A stretch of DNA of 64,000 nt from Micavibrio aeruginosavorus_D (GTDB taxonomy: Bacteria > Pseudomonadota > Alphaproteobacteria > Micavibrionales > Micavibrionaceae), in NCBI RefSeq assembly GCF_051245535.1, contig NZ_CP195303.1, positions 1,860,001-1,924,000 on the forward strand, written 5' to 3'. The notes below the pieces were generated by a model. That model was given only the letters and a program-made list of their open reading frames with translations, was not told the origin of the DNA and made no database searches. The position numbers and the translations under genes are program-made. Shown here in pieces: positions 17,093-26,737 of this stretch (position 1 is the stretch's first letter; the number at the start of each line of letters is the position of its first letter).

Positions 17093-18505
17093 ATGATTCG
17101 TTATGTTTCCACCCGGGGTCCGGGCACACCACAATCCTTTACTGATGTCATGCTGGCCGGGTTGGCGCCCGATTCGGGGCTGTATATCCCCGACATGTGG
17201 CCAGAGATCGACCGCGACCTGCTGTCACATCTGGCGGGCACGCCCTATACCAACGTGGCCATGGAAATCATGACGCCGTTTATCGGCAAAGCCGTGCCGC
17301 CGGAAATGTTGTTTAAAATCCTGCAAGACACGTATGAAGGCGGATCATTTGACCATGCCTGCGTGGCCCCGCTGGTGCAGGTGGGACCGAGCGCATGGGT
17401 CATGGAATTGTTCCACGGGCCCACATTGTCGTTCAAGGATTACGCCCTGCAATTTATTGGTCGGCTGTTCGATTATTTGTTGGAACAGAAGGGCCAGCGC
17501 CTGACAATCATCGGCGCGACATCGGGCGATACCGGATCGGCCGCGATTGAGGCGTGCCGCAAGTGTAAGAATATCGACATCTTCATCCTGCACCCCAAGG
17601 GCCGCACGTCGGAAATTCAACGCCGCCAGATGACAACGGTGGATGCCCCGAATGTGTTTAACATCGCAGTTGAAGGCACGTTCGATGATTGCCAGACCAT
17701 GGTGAAAACCATGCTGGGCGACGCGAAAATGCGCGGGGATTTGAATTTGTCCGCCATCAATTCCATCAACTGGGCCCGCATCATGGCGCAGATCGTGTAT
17801 TACGCGACCGCCGCGCTGGCGTTGGGGGCGCCGCATCGCCCGGTGTCCTTCGCCGTGCCCACCGGGAATTTTGGCAATGTTTATGCCGGGTGGTGCGCAC
17901 GCCGTATCGGCCTGCCCATTGATCAATTGATTGTGGCGACGAACAAGAACGACATCCTGACCCGGTTTTTTGAAACGGGCGATATGCGGATGGAACGGGT
18001 CACACCGACCTTGTCCCCCAGCATGGACATCCAGATTTCCAGCAACTTTGAACGCTATCTCTGCGACCTGATGGGGCGGGATTATGAGGGCCTCAAGAAA
18101 CTGATGCATGCCTTCAAGGTGCAAAAAGCCTTCATTATGAATCCGGATTCGATGCAGAAGGCCAAGCGCGAATTTACCGCGCAACGCTGTGACGATGAAA
18201 CCACGTTGCAAACCATGCGTGATTGTTACCTGCAATCCGGTGTGATGATCGACCCGCATACGGCCGTTGGCCTGTACGGCGCGATGACCAAACGGGACGA
18301 TCCGTCCGTGCCAGTCGTGGCGCTGGCCTGTGCCCACCCGGCCAAATTCCCCGATGCGGTGGAAAAGGCCATCGGCATCCGCCCGCCCATGCCCGCCGCC
18401 CTCGATGGACTGCTGGGCAAGGCAGAACATTACATCGTCCTGCCCAACGATCTGGGCAAAGTCCAGACCTATATCCGTAACGAAGCCACGGCGGTTCGCC
18501 GCTAA
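17093..18505 (+). CDS. thrC: Threonine synthase
   Basis: PLP enzyme converting O-phosphohomoserine to threonine. 470 residues, starting with the family hallmark MIRYVSTRG. The PLP lysine is K115 in TLSFKDYALQ. GATSGDTGSAAIEA binds PLP phosphate, and GPF/PTGNFGNVYAGW is the second conserved segment. Length and the following M16 peptidase match the usual alphaproteobacterial arrangement. No strong Shine-Dalgarno is visible before ATG 17093. Confidence 0.96.
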   Translation: MIRYVSTRGPGTPQSFTDVMLAGLAPDSGLYIPDMWPEIDRDLLSHLAGTPYTNVAMEIMTPFIGKAVPPEMLFKILQDTYEGGSFDHACVAPLVQVGPSAWVMELFHGPTLSFKDYALQFIGRLFDYLLEQKGQRLTIIGATSGDTGSAAIEACRKCKNIDIFILHPKGRTSEIQRRQMTTVDAPNVFNIAVEGTFDDCQTMVKTMLGDAKMRGDLNLSAINSINWARIMAQIVYYATAALALGAPHRPVSFAVPTGNFGNVYAGWCARRIGLPIDQLIVATNKNDILTRFFETGDMRMERVTPTLSPSMDIQISSNFERYLCDLMGRDYEGLKKLMHAFKVQKAFIMNPDSMQKAKREFTAQRCDDETTLQTMRDCYLQSGVMIDPHTAVGLYGAMTKRDDPSVPVVALACAHPAKFPDAVEKAIGIRPPMPAALDGLLGKAEHYIVLPNDLGKVQTYIRNEATAVRR

Positions 18506-18562
18506 CCCCTTATTCGCGCACACCCTTGCCGCAACCCCAGGATTGATCTATCTCTAAACGCT

Positions 18563-19825
18563 ATGAGCATTGAAATCACAACCCTGCCCGGGGGTCTCCG
18601 GGTTGTTACCGATTCAATTCCGTCCATGGATTCCGTGGCGATTGGCGTTTGGGCCGCCGTGGGCACACGCCACGAAGATATGGTCCATAACGGCGTCGCC
18701 CACATGGTTGAACACATGATGTTCAAGGGCACCAAAACCCGCACCGCCGCCCAGATCGCCGAAGCGATCGAGGATGTCGGCGGCAACGTCAATGCGTACA
18801 CCAGCCGCGACATCACCGCGTACCATGTTCACCTGCTGAAAGACCACACGCCGCTGGCGATGGATATTTTGTCCGACATCCTGCAACACACCACCATGCC
18901 GGACGATGAGGTTGAGCGTGAGCGTGATGTCATCCTGCAGGAAATCGGGATGAGCAACGACACGCCGGACGATCTGGTGTTCGATTTGTATCAGGAAACC
19001 GCCTACCCCGATCAGGCGCTCGGCGCGCCCATTCTGGGCCGCAACGATATTATCGCGAATATGCAGCGCGATACGTTGCAGGGCTATGTCAATCGCTGCT
19101 ACACCCCGAAAAATCTGGTGCTGTCCGCTGCGGGCAATATCACGCACGATGCGCTGGTGAAAATGGCGACGGAGCGTTTCAACGCTCTGCCGCAGGATCA
19201 AACGGTTACAACCGCCGCCGCCAATTACACCGGCGGCCAAAGCCGCGCGGAAAAGGATCTGGAACAAAGCCATATCGTTCTGGGCTTCCAAGGCATTTCC
19301 CGCCATGACGAGGATTATTACGCGGCTGTTGCCCTGTCCACCATTCTGGGCGGCGGTATGTCGTCACGATTGTTCCAGGAAGTGCGCGAAAAACGCGGGC
19401 TGGTGTATTCCGTGTTCAGCTTCCACAGCTCCTACGCCGATGATGGCCAGTTTGCCGTGTACGCGGGCACAGGCCCGGAACGGCTGGGCGAATTGGTCCC
19501 GGTCGTCTGCGATGAATTGAAAAAGATCGCCAATGACGTGGTCAGCGACGCCGAATTGAAACGGGCCAAAACGCAAATGAAATCCGGCCTGTTGATGGCG
19601 CGCGAATCCATGATGACCCGCGCCGGGCAACAAGCCAAACACCTGATCTATTTCGACAAGAAATTGGATGTGGCGGAATTGTTGCACAAGATCGATGCCG
19701 TGACGGATGCCGATATTCTGCGCCTGTCCCAGCGGATTTTCGCAACGGTTCCCACGGTGGCCGCCCTCGGCCCGCTGAAGCAGCTCGAATCCTACGAAAC
19801 GCTGCGCGCCCGTTTGCGCGCTTAA
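18563..19825 (+). CDS. M16-family zinc peptidase (processing-peptidase-like)
   Basis: A 420-residue insulinase/MPP-type metallopeptidase. The inverted zinc motif HMVEH lies at 47-51, with the third ligand Glu127 in ERDVILQEIGM. The second half contains the R/Y substrate-binding element (LFQEVREKRGLVYSVFSF). The family is related to mitochondrial processing peptidase beta and bacterial PqqL/YmxG. It follows thrC by 57 bp and precedes a GNAT gene by 23 bp, so the three probably form an operon. The physiological substrate is not known. Confidence 0.93.
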   Translation: MSIEITTLPGGLRVVTDSIPSMDSVAIGVWAAVGTRHEDMVHNGVAHMVEHMMFKGTKTRTAAQIAEAIEDVGGNVNAYTSRDITAYHVHLLKDHTPLAMDILSDILQHTTMPDDEVERERDVILQEIGMSNDTPDDLVFDLYQETAYPDQALGAPILGRNDIIANMQRDTLQGYVNRCYTPKNLVLSAAGNITHDALVKMATERFNALPQDQTVTTAAANYTGGQSRAEKDLEQSHIVLGFQGISRHDEDYYAAVALSTILGGGMSSRLFQEVREKRGLVYSVFSFHSSYADDGQFAVYAGTGPERLGELVPVVCDELKKIANDVVSDAELKRAKTQMKSGLLMARESMMTRAGQQAKHLIYFDKKLDVAELLHKIDAVTDADILRLSQRIFATVPTVAALGPLKQLESYETLRARLRA

Positions 19826-19848
19826 GGTTTGACGGAAGGGGGGGACGT

Positions 19849-20484
19849 ATGAACATTGCCAATCTGCTGCGCCCCGCCGCGACGCCGACACGATCCCTCT
19901 CTCTATCGCTCAGCGGTGAGCGTGTTGTTATCCGTTACCCGGAACGGCGCGATCTGGACCAATGGATCGCCGTGCGTCAGCGCAACCGGTCCTATCTGCA
20001 ACCATTCGAACCGACATGGCCGGGCGATGCCCTGACCCCGGCCGCCTTTAATAGACGCTTAAGCCGGCAACAGCGTGAAATACGCGCGGGCCACACGTGC
20101 CCGTTCCTGATTTTTCGGCTGGATAATCTGCATCTGGTGGGGGCCATCAATATCAACAACATCGTGCGCGGCCCGGCGCAATTCGCGTCCATGGGTTATT
20201 GGCTGGATGAACAATCCCAGGGTCAGGGATACATGACCGAGGCCGGAATGTTGGCGTTGGGCTACGCTTTTGGCCCTTTAAAACTGCATCGTCTTTATGC
20301 CGGGTGCGTGCCGCATAATGGCCGCAGCAAATCCCTGCTGACCCGGCTAGGGTTCGAAGAAGAGGGCTATGCCAAGCGCTATCTGCAGATCAACGGCGAA
20401 TGGCAGGACCACATCATGTTCGGCCTGAGCATCGAGACGTGGAAAACGACGTTGCCGGGCTCAACACTGAGCGTTCCGGCGTAA
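19849..20484 (+). CDS. GNAT acetyltransferase, RimJ/RimL type
   Basis: A 211-residue acetyltransferase. Features include VVIRYPERRDLDQWIAVR at the start of the domain, SMGYWLDEQSQGQGYMTEA with the acetyl-CoA loop QGQGYM, and LHRLYAGCVPHNGRSKSLLTRLGFEEEGYAKRYL-like C-terminus typical of RimJ/RimL. It probably acetylates a protein N-terminus, possibly ribosomal. GAAGGGGGGG precedes the ATG. It is convergent with the YqgE gene, 11 bp away. Confidence 0.88.
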   Translation: MNIANLLRPAATPTRSLSLSLSGERVVIRYPERRDLDQWIAVRQRNRSYLQPFEPTWPGDALTPAAFNRRLSRQQREIRAGHTCPFLIFRLDNLHLVGAININNIVRGPAQFASMGYWLDEQSQGQGYMTEAGMLALGYAFGPLKLHRLYAGCVPHNGRSKSLLTRLGFEEEGYAKRYLQINGEWQDHIMFGLSIETWKTTLPGSTLSVPA

Positions 20485-20495
20485 CCGGATCACCC

Positions 20496-21077
20496 CTATG
20501 CGCGACCCGCTGCGCCCGACAGCATCGCCGGATTAACACCCATGCGCTGGATGGCGTTTTCCCATTTACGCGCGGCATCAACGCCGAACACCAGATCGGC
20601 GGCGGCGTCCGTGATCAGCCAGGCATTATCCTGAATTTCCTGTTCCAGCTGTCCCGGTGACCACCCGGCGTAGCCCAGAACGAACAACATCTGTTCCGGC
20701 CCGCGCCCCTGAACGATTTCGCGCAGGGCATCCAATGTGCCCGTCACATGAATATCGCTTTTGACGCGCACGGTATCTTTCTGCGCGAAATCGGCGGAAT
20801 GCAAAACGAAACCGCGCCCGGATTCCACGGGACCGCCACTCAACACTTGCAGGCTGTAGAGAATGTCTTCGTCCACATCGTCACTGGCGACATTCAATTG
20901 CGTCACCAGTTCGGAAAACGCAACACCCGGCAACGGATTATTGATGACCAGACCCATGGACCCCTTGTCATCATGCGCGCACATGAAGATCACCGCCTTT
21001 TGAAAGCGGGAATCACCCATATTGGGCATGGCCAGCAGCAATTTGCCGACCAGAAATGTGTCCGAATAATCCGTCAT
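20496..21077 (-). CDS. YqgE/AlgH family protein (UPF0301)
   Basis: A 193-residue member of the DUF179 family. Diagnostic segments are LVGKLLLAMPNMGDSRFQKAVIFMCAHDDKGSMGLVINNP at 9-48 (quoted in part: GSMGLVINNP), GGPVESGRGFVLHS, and FVLGYAGWSPGQLEQEI. The family is structurally known but its molecular role is uncertain; AlgH was linked to alginate regulation in Pseudomonas. It lies 19 bp downstream of the PBP1A gene on the same strand. Confidence 0.93.
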   Translation of the reverse strand: MTDYSDTFLVGKLLLAMPNMGDSRFQKAVIFMCAHDDKGSMGLVINNPLPGVAFSELVTQLNVASDDVDEDILYSLQVLSGGPVESGRGFVLHSADFAQKDTVRVKSDIHVTGTLDALREIVQGRGPEQMLFVLGYAGWSPGQLEQEIQDNAWLITDAAADLVFGVDAARKWENAIQRMGVNPAMLSGAAGRA

Positions 21078-21095
21078 TTATTTATTCCATTCACC

Positions 21096-23666
21096 TTAAT
21101 ACAAGCCACCCGTGCCCGTGGTCACCGATTGCGGGCGGGACCCGCCATTATTATCCGGCTGCGGGCCATAGGACGGGGCGACAGGATACGCCCCCTCATC
21201 CACCACCACACCCGGCACGCTGCCATCGGGCATTGGTTGCGTGTAGGGGGAGAGTAAATCGCTGTCGCTGCGCCATGGCTGATCCGATGCTGTGCCTTCA
21301 TAGGGCAGATCGCGCTGGAAGCTGGACATCACGGAAATGCCCTGGCCATCCAGAATGTAGATTTTATCGGTGGGTTCGGTTCCAGCCAGAAACGCTTCCC
21401 AGATGGTTTTCTTATCGCCCGGACGCGCACGCGCGCCGCTTTCGGCGTTAATCTGCACCTGACGAATGCCGGGCGGGATACGGAACGGGGTGGCGGGCTG
21501 GTCTTTCAACGCGCCTTCCATGAAATCCTTGAACACCGGAACGGCGGCGGAGGCCCCGGTTTCCTTCGCCCCCAGTGATTTCGGCTCGTCATACCCCATG
21601 AACACACCCACGGCCAGATCGGGCGAGAAGCCGACAAACCACGCATCTTTGGAATCATTGGTCGTTCCGGTTTTTCCGGCCAGCGGCACACCCAGCGACC
21701 GAATTTTCGCCGCTGTCCCGCGTTGAACCACGCCTTCCAGAATGGACACCATCTGGTACGCCGTGCGCGGGTCGTTGATTTGTTCGCGTGTATCGGGCAC
21801 GACGGGCGCATCCTGCACCGCCCATTCGATCAGCGGGCCACAGCCGTCGCACTGGCGCGTGTCATCACTGTAAATCGTTTTGCCGCGGCGGTCTTGAATC
21901 CGGTCGATAAAGGTCGGGGTAATTTTCTTGCCGCCATTGACCAGCATGGCATAGGCCGCCGTCATATCCAGAACGGTTGTTTCCTGCGCCCCCAGCGAGT
22001 TGGCGAGGTTGGTTTTCATTTTATCAAAGATACCGAATTTTTCGGCATAGGTCGCAACCTTGTCCATGCCGATATAATCGGCCAGACGCACCGTCATCAG
22101 GTTCCGGGATTTTTCAACACCGACACGGATCGGCGTCGGGCCGTAATATTCATTGGAATAGTTGGTCGGCCGCCATTTCGGCAGGCCCGGCCCCTGATCA
22201 ATCACCAGCGGCGCGTCCAGAACCAATGTGGACGGCGTAAACCCGCTATCCAAAGCGGCCAGATAGATAAATGGTTTGAACGCCGAACCCGGCTGGCGTT
22301 GCGCCTGTGTCGCGCGGTTGAAGGAGCTGTTGTCAAAATGCCAGCCCCCCTGCATCGCCAGAACACGGCCCGTGTGCGGGTTCATTGCAATCAACGCGCC
22401 ATTCACCTTTGGCACCTGACGCAAATGAATGGTCTTTTTTTCTTTGCCGTCTTCGGTTTTGTCCGTGACGGTTTCAACCATCACCACATCCCCAACGATC
22501 AGCGGCTTGGGCGATGTCCATTTCACATCATCCGCGCGCAGCGCCCCACGGCCACCGGACGCCAGACCGATTTTCACCGCATCGGTGGAACTTTCCGTCA
22601 CAATCGCCATATCCCAGTGGCGCAGCATGCCTTCTGGCCGCGGCACGATGGCCAGACGATCGGCCCAGTTATCGATTGAATCCAAATGCGACGCAGGCCC
22701 GCGCCAGCCACGACGACGATCAAACGCCATCAACCCGTCACGCAGCGATTTTTCGGCAATCGCCTGCAGCGTCGGGTTCACCGATGTCCGCACGGCCAGG
22801 CCACCTTCATACAGGGCATCCTTGCCATAGCGGGCTTCCAGCTCACGGCGCACTTCTTCGGCGAAATACGGGGCGCGCACAATATCACCGCCACCACGGT
22901 CCACGACAGTCAGCGGTTTGGCCTTGGCGATGTCGGCCTGTTCATCTTCGATATACCCATTGACGACCAGACGATCGATCACCCAGTTGCGGCGTTCAAT
23001 CGCCGCGTCATAATGACGGGTCGGGCTGTAATTGTTCGGCCCCTTTGGCAAGGCGGCCAGATACGCCGCTTCTTCGATGCTCAATTCCGACAAAGATTTG
23101 TTGAAGTAGTTGAGCGCGGCCGCAGCCACACCATAAGAGCGCTGGCCCAGAAAAATTTCATTGAGGTAGAGTTCCAGCAAGCGATCCTTGCTCATCGCCT
23201 TTTCCATGCGGAAGGCCAGAATGGCTTCGCGGATTTTGCGCTCATAACTGACTTCGTTGGTCAGCAGGAAGTTTTTCGCGACCTGTTGCGTAATGGTCGA
23301 TGCCCCCTGCGGGCGGCCACCGCTTTTGAAGTTGGTGACAACGGCGCGCGCAATGGCGATCGGGTCCACGCCCTGGTGCGTGTAAAAATTTTGATCTTCG
23401 GCGGCGATGAATGCGTTCTTGACCAGATCGGGCATGGATTCGATGGGAACAAAGATGCGCTTTTCGGCGGCGTATTCTTCCATCAACCGTCCGTCACCGG
23501 CATAGATGCGCGTGGTGACCGGCGGGTTGTAATCTTTCAACGCGCTGTAATCGGGCAGATCGCGGCTGTAGGTGCTGATCACCACAACGACAACGGCCAC
23601 CCCGGCGATCAAACCGAGCATGCCAAGGGAGAACAACGCCAGAATCGAATAATAGAGCCATTTCAT
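21096..23666 (-). CDS. mrcA: Penicillin-binding protein 1A, bifunctional
   Basis: Class A PBP that polymerises glycan strands and crosslinks peptidoglycan. 856 residues: an N-terminal membrane anchor (about 7-31), GT51 transglycosylase with catalytic Glu90 in AAEDQNFYTH, an OB-like insert near 340-440, and a transpeptidase with S461-x-x-K464 (GSAFKPF), S520-R-N522 and K665-T-G667 motifs. The C-terminal tail from about 790 is Pro/Gly/Asp-rich and probably disordered. It is divergent in content from, but co-directional with, yqgE. Confidence 0.96.
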   Translation of the reverse strand: MKWLYYSILALFSLGMLGLIAGVAVVVVVISTYSRDLPDYSALKDYNPPVTTRIYAGDGRLMEEYAAEKRIFVPIESMPDLVKNAFIAAEDQNFYTHQGVDPIAIARAVVTNFKSGGRPQGASTITQQVAKNFLLTNEVSYERKIREAILAFRMEKAMSKDRLLELYLNEIFLGQRSYGVAAAALNYFNKSLSELSIEEAAYLAALPKGPNNYSPTRHYDAAIERRNWVIDRLVVNGYIEDEQADIAKAKPLTVVDRGGGDIVRAPYFAEEVRRELEARYGKDALYEGGLAVRTSVNPTLQAIAEKSLRDGLMAFDRRRGWRGPASHLDSIDNWADRLAIVPRPEGMLRHWDMAIVTESSTDAVKIGLASGGRGALRADDVKWTSPKPLIVGDVVMVETVTDKTEDGKEKKTIHLRQVPKVNGALIAMNPHTGRVLAMQGGWHFDNSSFNRATQAQRQPGSAFKPFIYLAALDSGFTPSTLVLDAPLVIDQGPGLPKWRPTNYSNEYYGPTPIRVGVEKSRNLMTVRLADYIGMDKVATYAEKFGIFDKMKTNLANSLGAQETTVLDMTAAYAMLVNGGKKITPTFIDRIQDRRGKTIYSDDTRQCDGCGPLIEWAVQDAPVVPDTREQINDPRTAYQMVSILEGVVQRGTAAKIRSLGVPLAGKTGTTNDSKDAWFVGFSPDLAVGVFMGYDEPKSLGAKETGASAAVPVFKDFMEGALKDQPATPFRIPPGIRQVQINAESGARARPGDKKTIWEAFLAGTEPTDKIYILDGQGISVMSSFQRDLPYEGTASDQPWRSDSDLLSPYTQPMPDGSVPGVVVDEGAYPVAPSYGPQPDNNGGSRPQSVTTGTGGLY

Positions 23667-23731
23667 GCCTCTTTTATCGCACAGGAATCGGGCAGGATAA
23701 AGGCCACAAAGGGCGTGTTTATCGCAAAAGA

Positions 23732-24835
23732 TTACGGGGTCGGCACCAACCGCAGCAACCGCCCATCCGACGAATCGGTCAGCAGGTAAATGGCCCCCTC
23801 CGGCCCGACCCGCACATCACGGATTCGCTCGCCCAAATCCTTCAGATAGGTGTCCTGCCGCCCGATTCGCTCGCCATCAACCTCCAACACGCGCAAGGAT
23901 TTCCCAACCAGCGCCCCGACCAGCAAATGCCCCTGCCATTGCGGAAACAAATCACCGTCATAAAACGCCATGCCACTGGGCGCGATGGACGGGGTCCAGT
24001 GCATCAAGGGTTGTTCCATACCCGGCGCGGCCGTGCGGTCGGTAATTTTAAAACCGGTGTAATCAATGCCATACGTGATTTCGGGCCAGCCGTAATTGCG
24101 GCCGGGCTTGATAATATTCACCTCGTCCCCACCACGCGGCCCGTGTTCATGTTCGAAAATCACACCCGTGCCCGGTTGCAACGCCAGCCCCTGCACATTG
24201 CGGTGACCATAGGAATAGATTTCCGGCTTCGCGTAATCCTGTTTCACGAACGGGTTATCATCCGGCACAGCGCCATCGCGATCAATCCGGATCAGCTTGC
24301 CCAGATGGTTGCCCTTGTTCTGGGCCTCGCGCATGTCATAGCGCTCCCCCAAGGATAGCAGCAACGTATCATCCGGCAGGAACAGCAATTTCCCGCCAAA
24401 ATGCTGGTCCGATCCGGATTTTGGGGCGGCGCGGAACAGGATTTTCGCTTCCACCAGCATATGATCGCCCAGCGACAGGCGCACCCGCGCAACCTCCGTC
24501 CCATAACCGCCATTCCCCTGTCCGGCATAGGCGATATAAACGCGGTTATTTTTGGCAAAATCGGGATCAAGCGCAATATCGAACAACCCCGCCTGCCCCC
24601 GCGCCACAACACGCGGAACACCCTTGATCGCGGTGCGCGTTTGTCCCTCTTTTGTAAGGTGCCACAACGTGCCACCGCGTTCAGTGACCAGAAAATCACC
24701 GCCCGGCAAAAACGCCAGCGCCCACGGATGATCCAGCTTTTCCGCCACCGTTTCGACAACAAACGGATCATCCGCGGCGTGGGCAGAAGGCAGATCCATC
24801 ATCAAAAAAATAAAAAGTAAGAACAAAACACGCAT
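23732..24835 (-). CDS. PQQ-dependent aldose sugar dehydrogenase (YliI-like), exported
   Basis: A 367-residue soluble glucose-dehydrogenase-like beta-propeller. Signal peptide at about 1-20 (MRVLFLLFIFLMMDLPSAHA). Family features include LDHPWALAFLPGGDFLVTER, the catalytic-region His in SDQHFGGKLLFLPD, HRNVQGLALQPGTG, and EHGPRGGDEVNIIKPGRNYGWP. It likely oxidises sugars in the periplasm, if PQQ is available; no pqq genes are in view. The start at MRVLFLL is preceded by GAGGGGA; a longer reading upstream would translate the repeat and is rejected. Confidence 0.9.
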   Translation of the reverse strand: MRVLFLLFIFLMMDLPSAHAADDPFVVETVAEKLDHPWALAFLPGGDFLVTERGGTLWHLTKEGQTRTAIKGVPRVVARGQAGLFDIALDPDFAKNNRVYIAYAGQGNGGYGTEVARVRLSLGDHMLVEAKILFRAAPKSGSDQHFGGKLLFLPDDTLLLSLGERYDMREAQNKGNHLGKLIRIDRDGAVPDDNPFVKQDYAKPEIYSYGHRNVQGLALQPGTGVIFEHEHGPRGGDEVNIIKPGRNYGWPEITYGIDYTGFKITDRTAAPGMEQPLMHWTPSIAPSGMAFYDGDLFPQWQGHLLVGALVGKSLRVLEVDGERIGRQDTYLKDLGERIRDVRVGPEGAIYLLTDSSDGRLLRLVPTP

Positions 24836-24854
24836 TTTAAAATCCCCTCTGCCC

Positions 24855-24996
24855 GTCATACCGGCGAAGGCCGGTATCCAGTGGATAGACCGTATAGATA
24901 CCGGCCTTCGCCGGTATGACAGATGATAAAGCGTCACCACAAAGAATAATAAAGCAAAATGACTGTGTGTCTTGGTGTCTTTCTACCTTTGTGGTA
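24855..24996. repeat. GTCAT-family palindrome plus ACCACAAAG inverted repeat
   Basis: A family-A palindrome (24855-24920) starts GTCATACCGGCGAAGGCCGG and ends with the mirror-image unit CCTTCGCCGGTATGAC. It is followed by ACCACAAAG (24936-24944) and its inverted copy CTTTGTGGT (24988-24996). This is the only copy in the window in a divergent intergenic region, immediately upstream of both the sugar dehydrogenase and the VanX-like gene, so it may influence their transcription. Confidence 0.75.
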
Positions 24997-25006
24997 AATC
25001 CTTCTG

Positions 25007-25687
25007 ATGAATGATGTTTTGATTATACCACCGTCGGACCTTATCGACATGAGCGCTTGGGCGGCCCGTGACGGCCTGCCTTTGCAGGTTGATCTGGTCT
25101 ATGCGCAAATCAACCATCCGGAAAATATTTTTGGCCGGGCGCTGTACCGCGAAACGGCACGGTTCTGGCTGCACCGTGATTTTGCCGCCATTGTCGCCGA
25201 TGCCGCAAAAATCGCCTATGCCCAGCGCGAATGGATTTTTATTCTAAAGGACGGCCTGCGCCCGGTTGAAGCCCAAGCGATGATGCAGGAAACCGCCATT
25301 GTAAAGGCCAACCCGCAATGGCTGGTCGAACCGCGCCTGCTGTCCCCGCCCGGCATGGGTGGCCACCCGCGCGCGATGGCGGTGGATATTACGCCGTGCG
25401 ATGACAATGGCGTGCTGATCGATATGGGCACGCTGTTCGACCACTTGACCACCAACCCCGCCGACAACCCGGCGGCCCGCGCCAACACCAATTTGCCCGC
25501 GCATGTTCTGGACAATCGCAAATTTCTGGAAGACTGCATGATGATGGCGGCGGCCCGGCACAACAAACCGATGCTGCCTCTGCCCGCCGAATGGTGGGAT
25601 TTCAGATTCCCGAAAACCTACACCGATGCCTACGCCCCCATTCACGACCGCGATTTGCCGGATGATATGAAGATGGTGGCGGCTTAA
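25007..25687 (+). CDS. VanX/DdpX-like D-Ala-D-Ala dipeptidase with altered zinc ligand
   Basis: A 226-residue M15D peptidase homologue, expected to cleave D-alanyl-D-alanine dipeptide. Family positions: VDLVYAQINHPENIFG (28-43), Arg85 in DGLRP, zinc ligands H120 and D127 in GGHPRAMAVD, and catalytic Glu195 in EWWDFRF. In VanX the last motif is ExxH; here the third zinc ligand is Asp198 instead of His. No signal peptide, so probably cytoplasmic. Its stop directly abuts the stop of the convergent downstream gene. Activity is uncertain because of the ligand change. Confidence 0.8.
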   Translation: MNDVLIIPPSDLIDMSAWAARDGLPLQVDLVYAQINHPENIFGRALYRETARFWLHRDFAAIVADAAKIAYAQREWIFILKDGLRPVEAQAMMQETAIVKANPQWLVEPRLLSPPGMGGHPRAMAVDITPCDDNGVLIDMGTLFDHLTTNPADNPAARANTNLPAHVLDNRKFLEDCMMMAAARHNKPMLPLPAEWWDFRFPKTYTDAYAPIHDRDLPDDMKMVAA

Positions 25688-26674
25688 TCAGACAAGGCAT
25701 TTCTGCAAAAATGCGCGAACGGCTGTTCGCACGGGTGTTTTGCTGAGATAACGGTCCGCCATAATCGTCTGCGATTCTTTAAACACATCCCGCAGGGACG
25801 ATTGGCTCAGCAAACGGTTCAGGGAGAAATTGGCAATAATGTCGGCATTCCACGGTGCCTGTTTGTGGCGAATCGCGTCACAGAATTGGTGGTATGCATT
25901 CACAACATCCCGGTCCAGATCGTTATTGCGCGCATAGGACAACGCACCGGCAAAAACTTCATCCGGACTGGCCCCATCCAAGCCATCAAGCAATCCAGCC
26001 CGCGCATCCCGTGCAATCGCGCGCAGGGATTGGCCCGTGAAATAACGCGGGCCAAAACGAGACATATTGGACAGACGGGCATCCGCGATCACATCCAGAA
26101 AAGGAAGAATTTCCGGGCCAAACCGTTTCAACATATGAAGGGCAGCAAAGGAATCACAAATAGATTCTTCAACAAAAACATCACGCCCATCACGCTTGTG
26201 CAAGGGATGGCGGTCGAGCCGGATCAGGGCATGGGACAGTTCATGATAGAAAAACATCCAGCCCATGACCCCCGGATTGACAACCGCCGCGTTAAAATCC
26301 AGCAAGCATGACGGTACGCTCTGATCCGACATGGCGTACAATACGTAGCGCGTGTTTTTGATCTGGTTGCAATCAGCAAGAATAAGCGCCACTGGCGACT
26401 GATGCGCAATACAGCAGAACGAAAATGTCTGCCCTGCTTTCGCAGCCTCTTTGTGCGTCTGTAAACTCGAACTGAGGGCCAATGGCCAAAAGGAGGGGAG
26501 TTCTTTGCGCACTGCGTACGAAAGCTGTTCTTCCAGATCGCGAGAGACTTGCCAGCTATCATCAGGGCCATTGCTATGGTTACAAATCGCAATCCGCCCC
26601 TTCACATCGGGATACAGGCGATCCAGTTCAGCGCGAAAATCCGCGTATGTGGGAACAGCTTTTTTGTTTAACAT
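25688..26674 (-). CDS. Putative HExxH metallopeptidase, unknown family
   Basis: A 328-residue soluble protein of no recognised family. It contains HELSH at 144-148, followed 21 residues later by VEESICDSFAALH (169-180), a layout typical of gluzincin-like zinc peptidases with a downstream Glu/Asp ligand. The N-terminal third is not recognised. There is no signal peptide. A TTG start 14 codons upstream is possible. It ends exactly where the VanX-like gene ends on the opposite strand. Confidence 0.65.
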   Translation of the reverse strand: MLNKKAVPTYADFRAELDRLYPDVKGRIAICNHSNGPDDSWQVSRDLEEQLSYAVRKELPSFWPLALSSSLQTHKEAAKAGQTFSFCCIAHQSPVALILADCNQIKNTRYVLYAMSDQSVPSCLLDFNAAVVNPGVMGWMFFYHELSHALIRLDRHPLHKRDGRDVFVEESICDSFAALHMLKRFGPEILPFLDVIADARLSNMSRFGPRYFTGQSLRAIARDARAGLLDGLDGASPDEVFAGALSYARNNDLDRDVVNAYHQFCDAIRHKQAPWNADIIANFSLNRLLSQSSLRDVFKESQTIMADRYLSKTPVRTAVRAFLQKCLV

Positions 26675-26737
26675 AACCAAAAAATAAGCCAAAAGACGTC
26701 GTCTGTCAATTTTCAACGCATTGGTATTAAACGATAA

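Noticed and set aside
24836..24940. N-terminal extension of the sugar dehydrogenase
   Set aside because: It translates the palindromic repeat and would bury the signal peptide.
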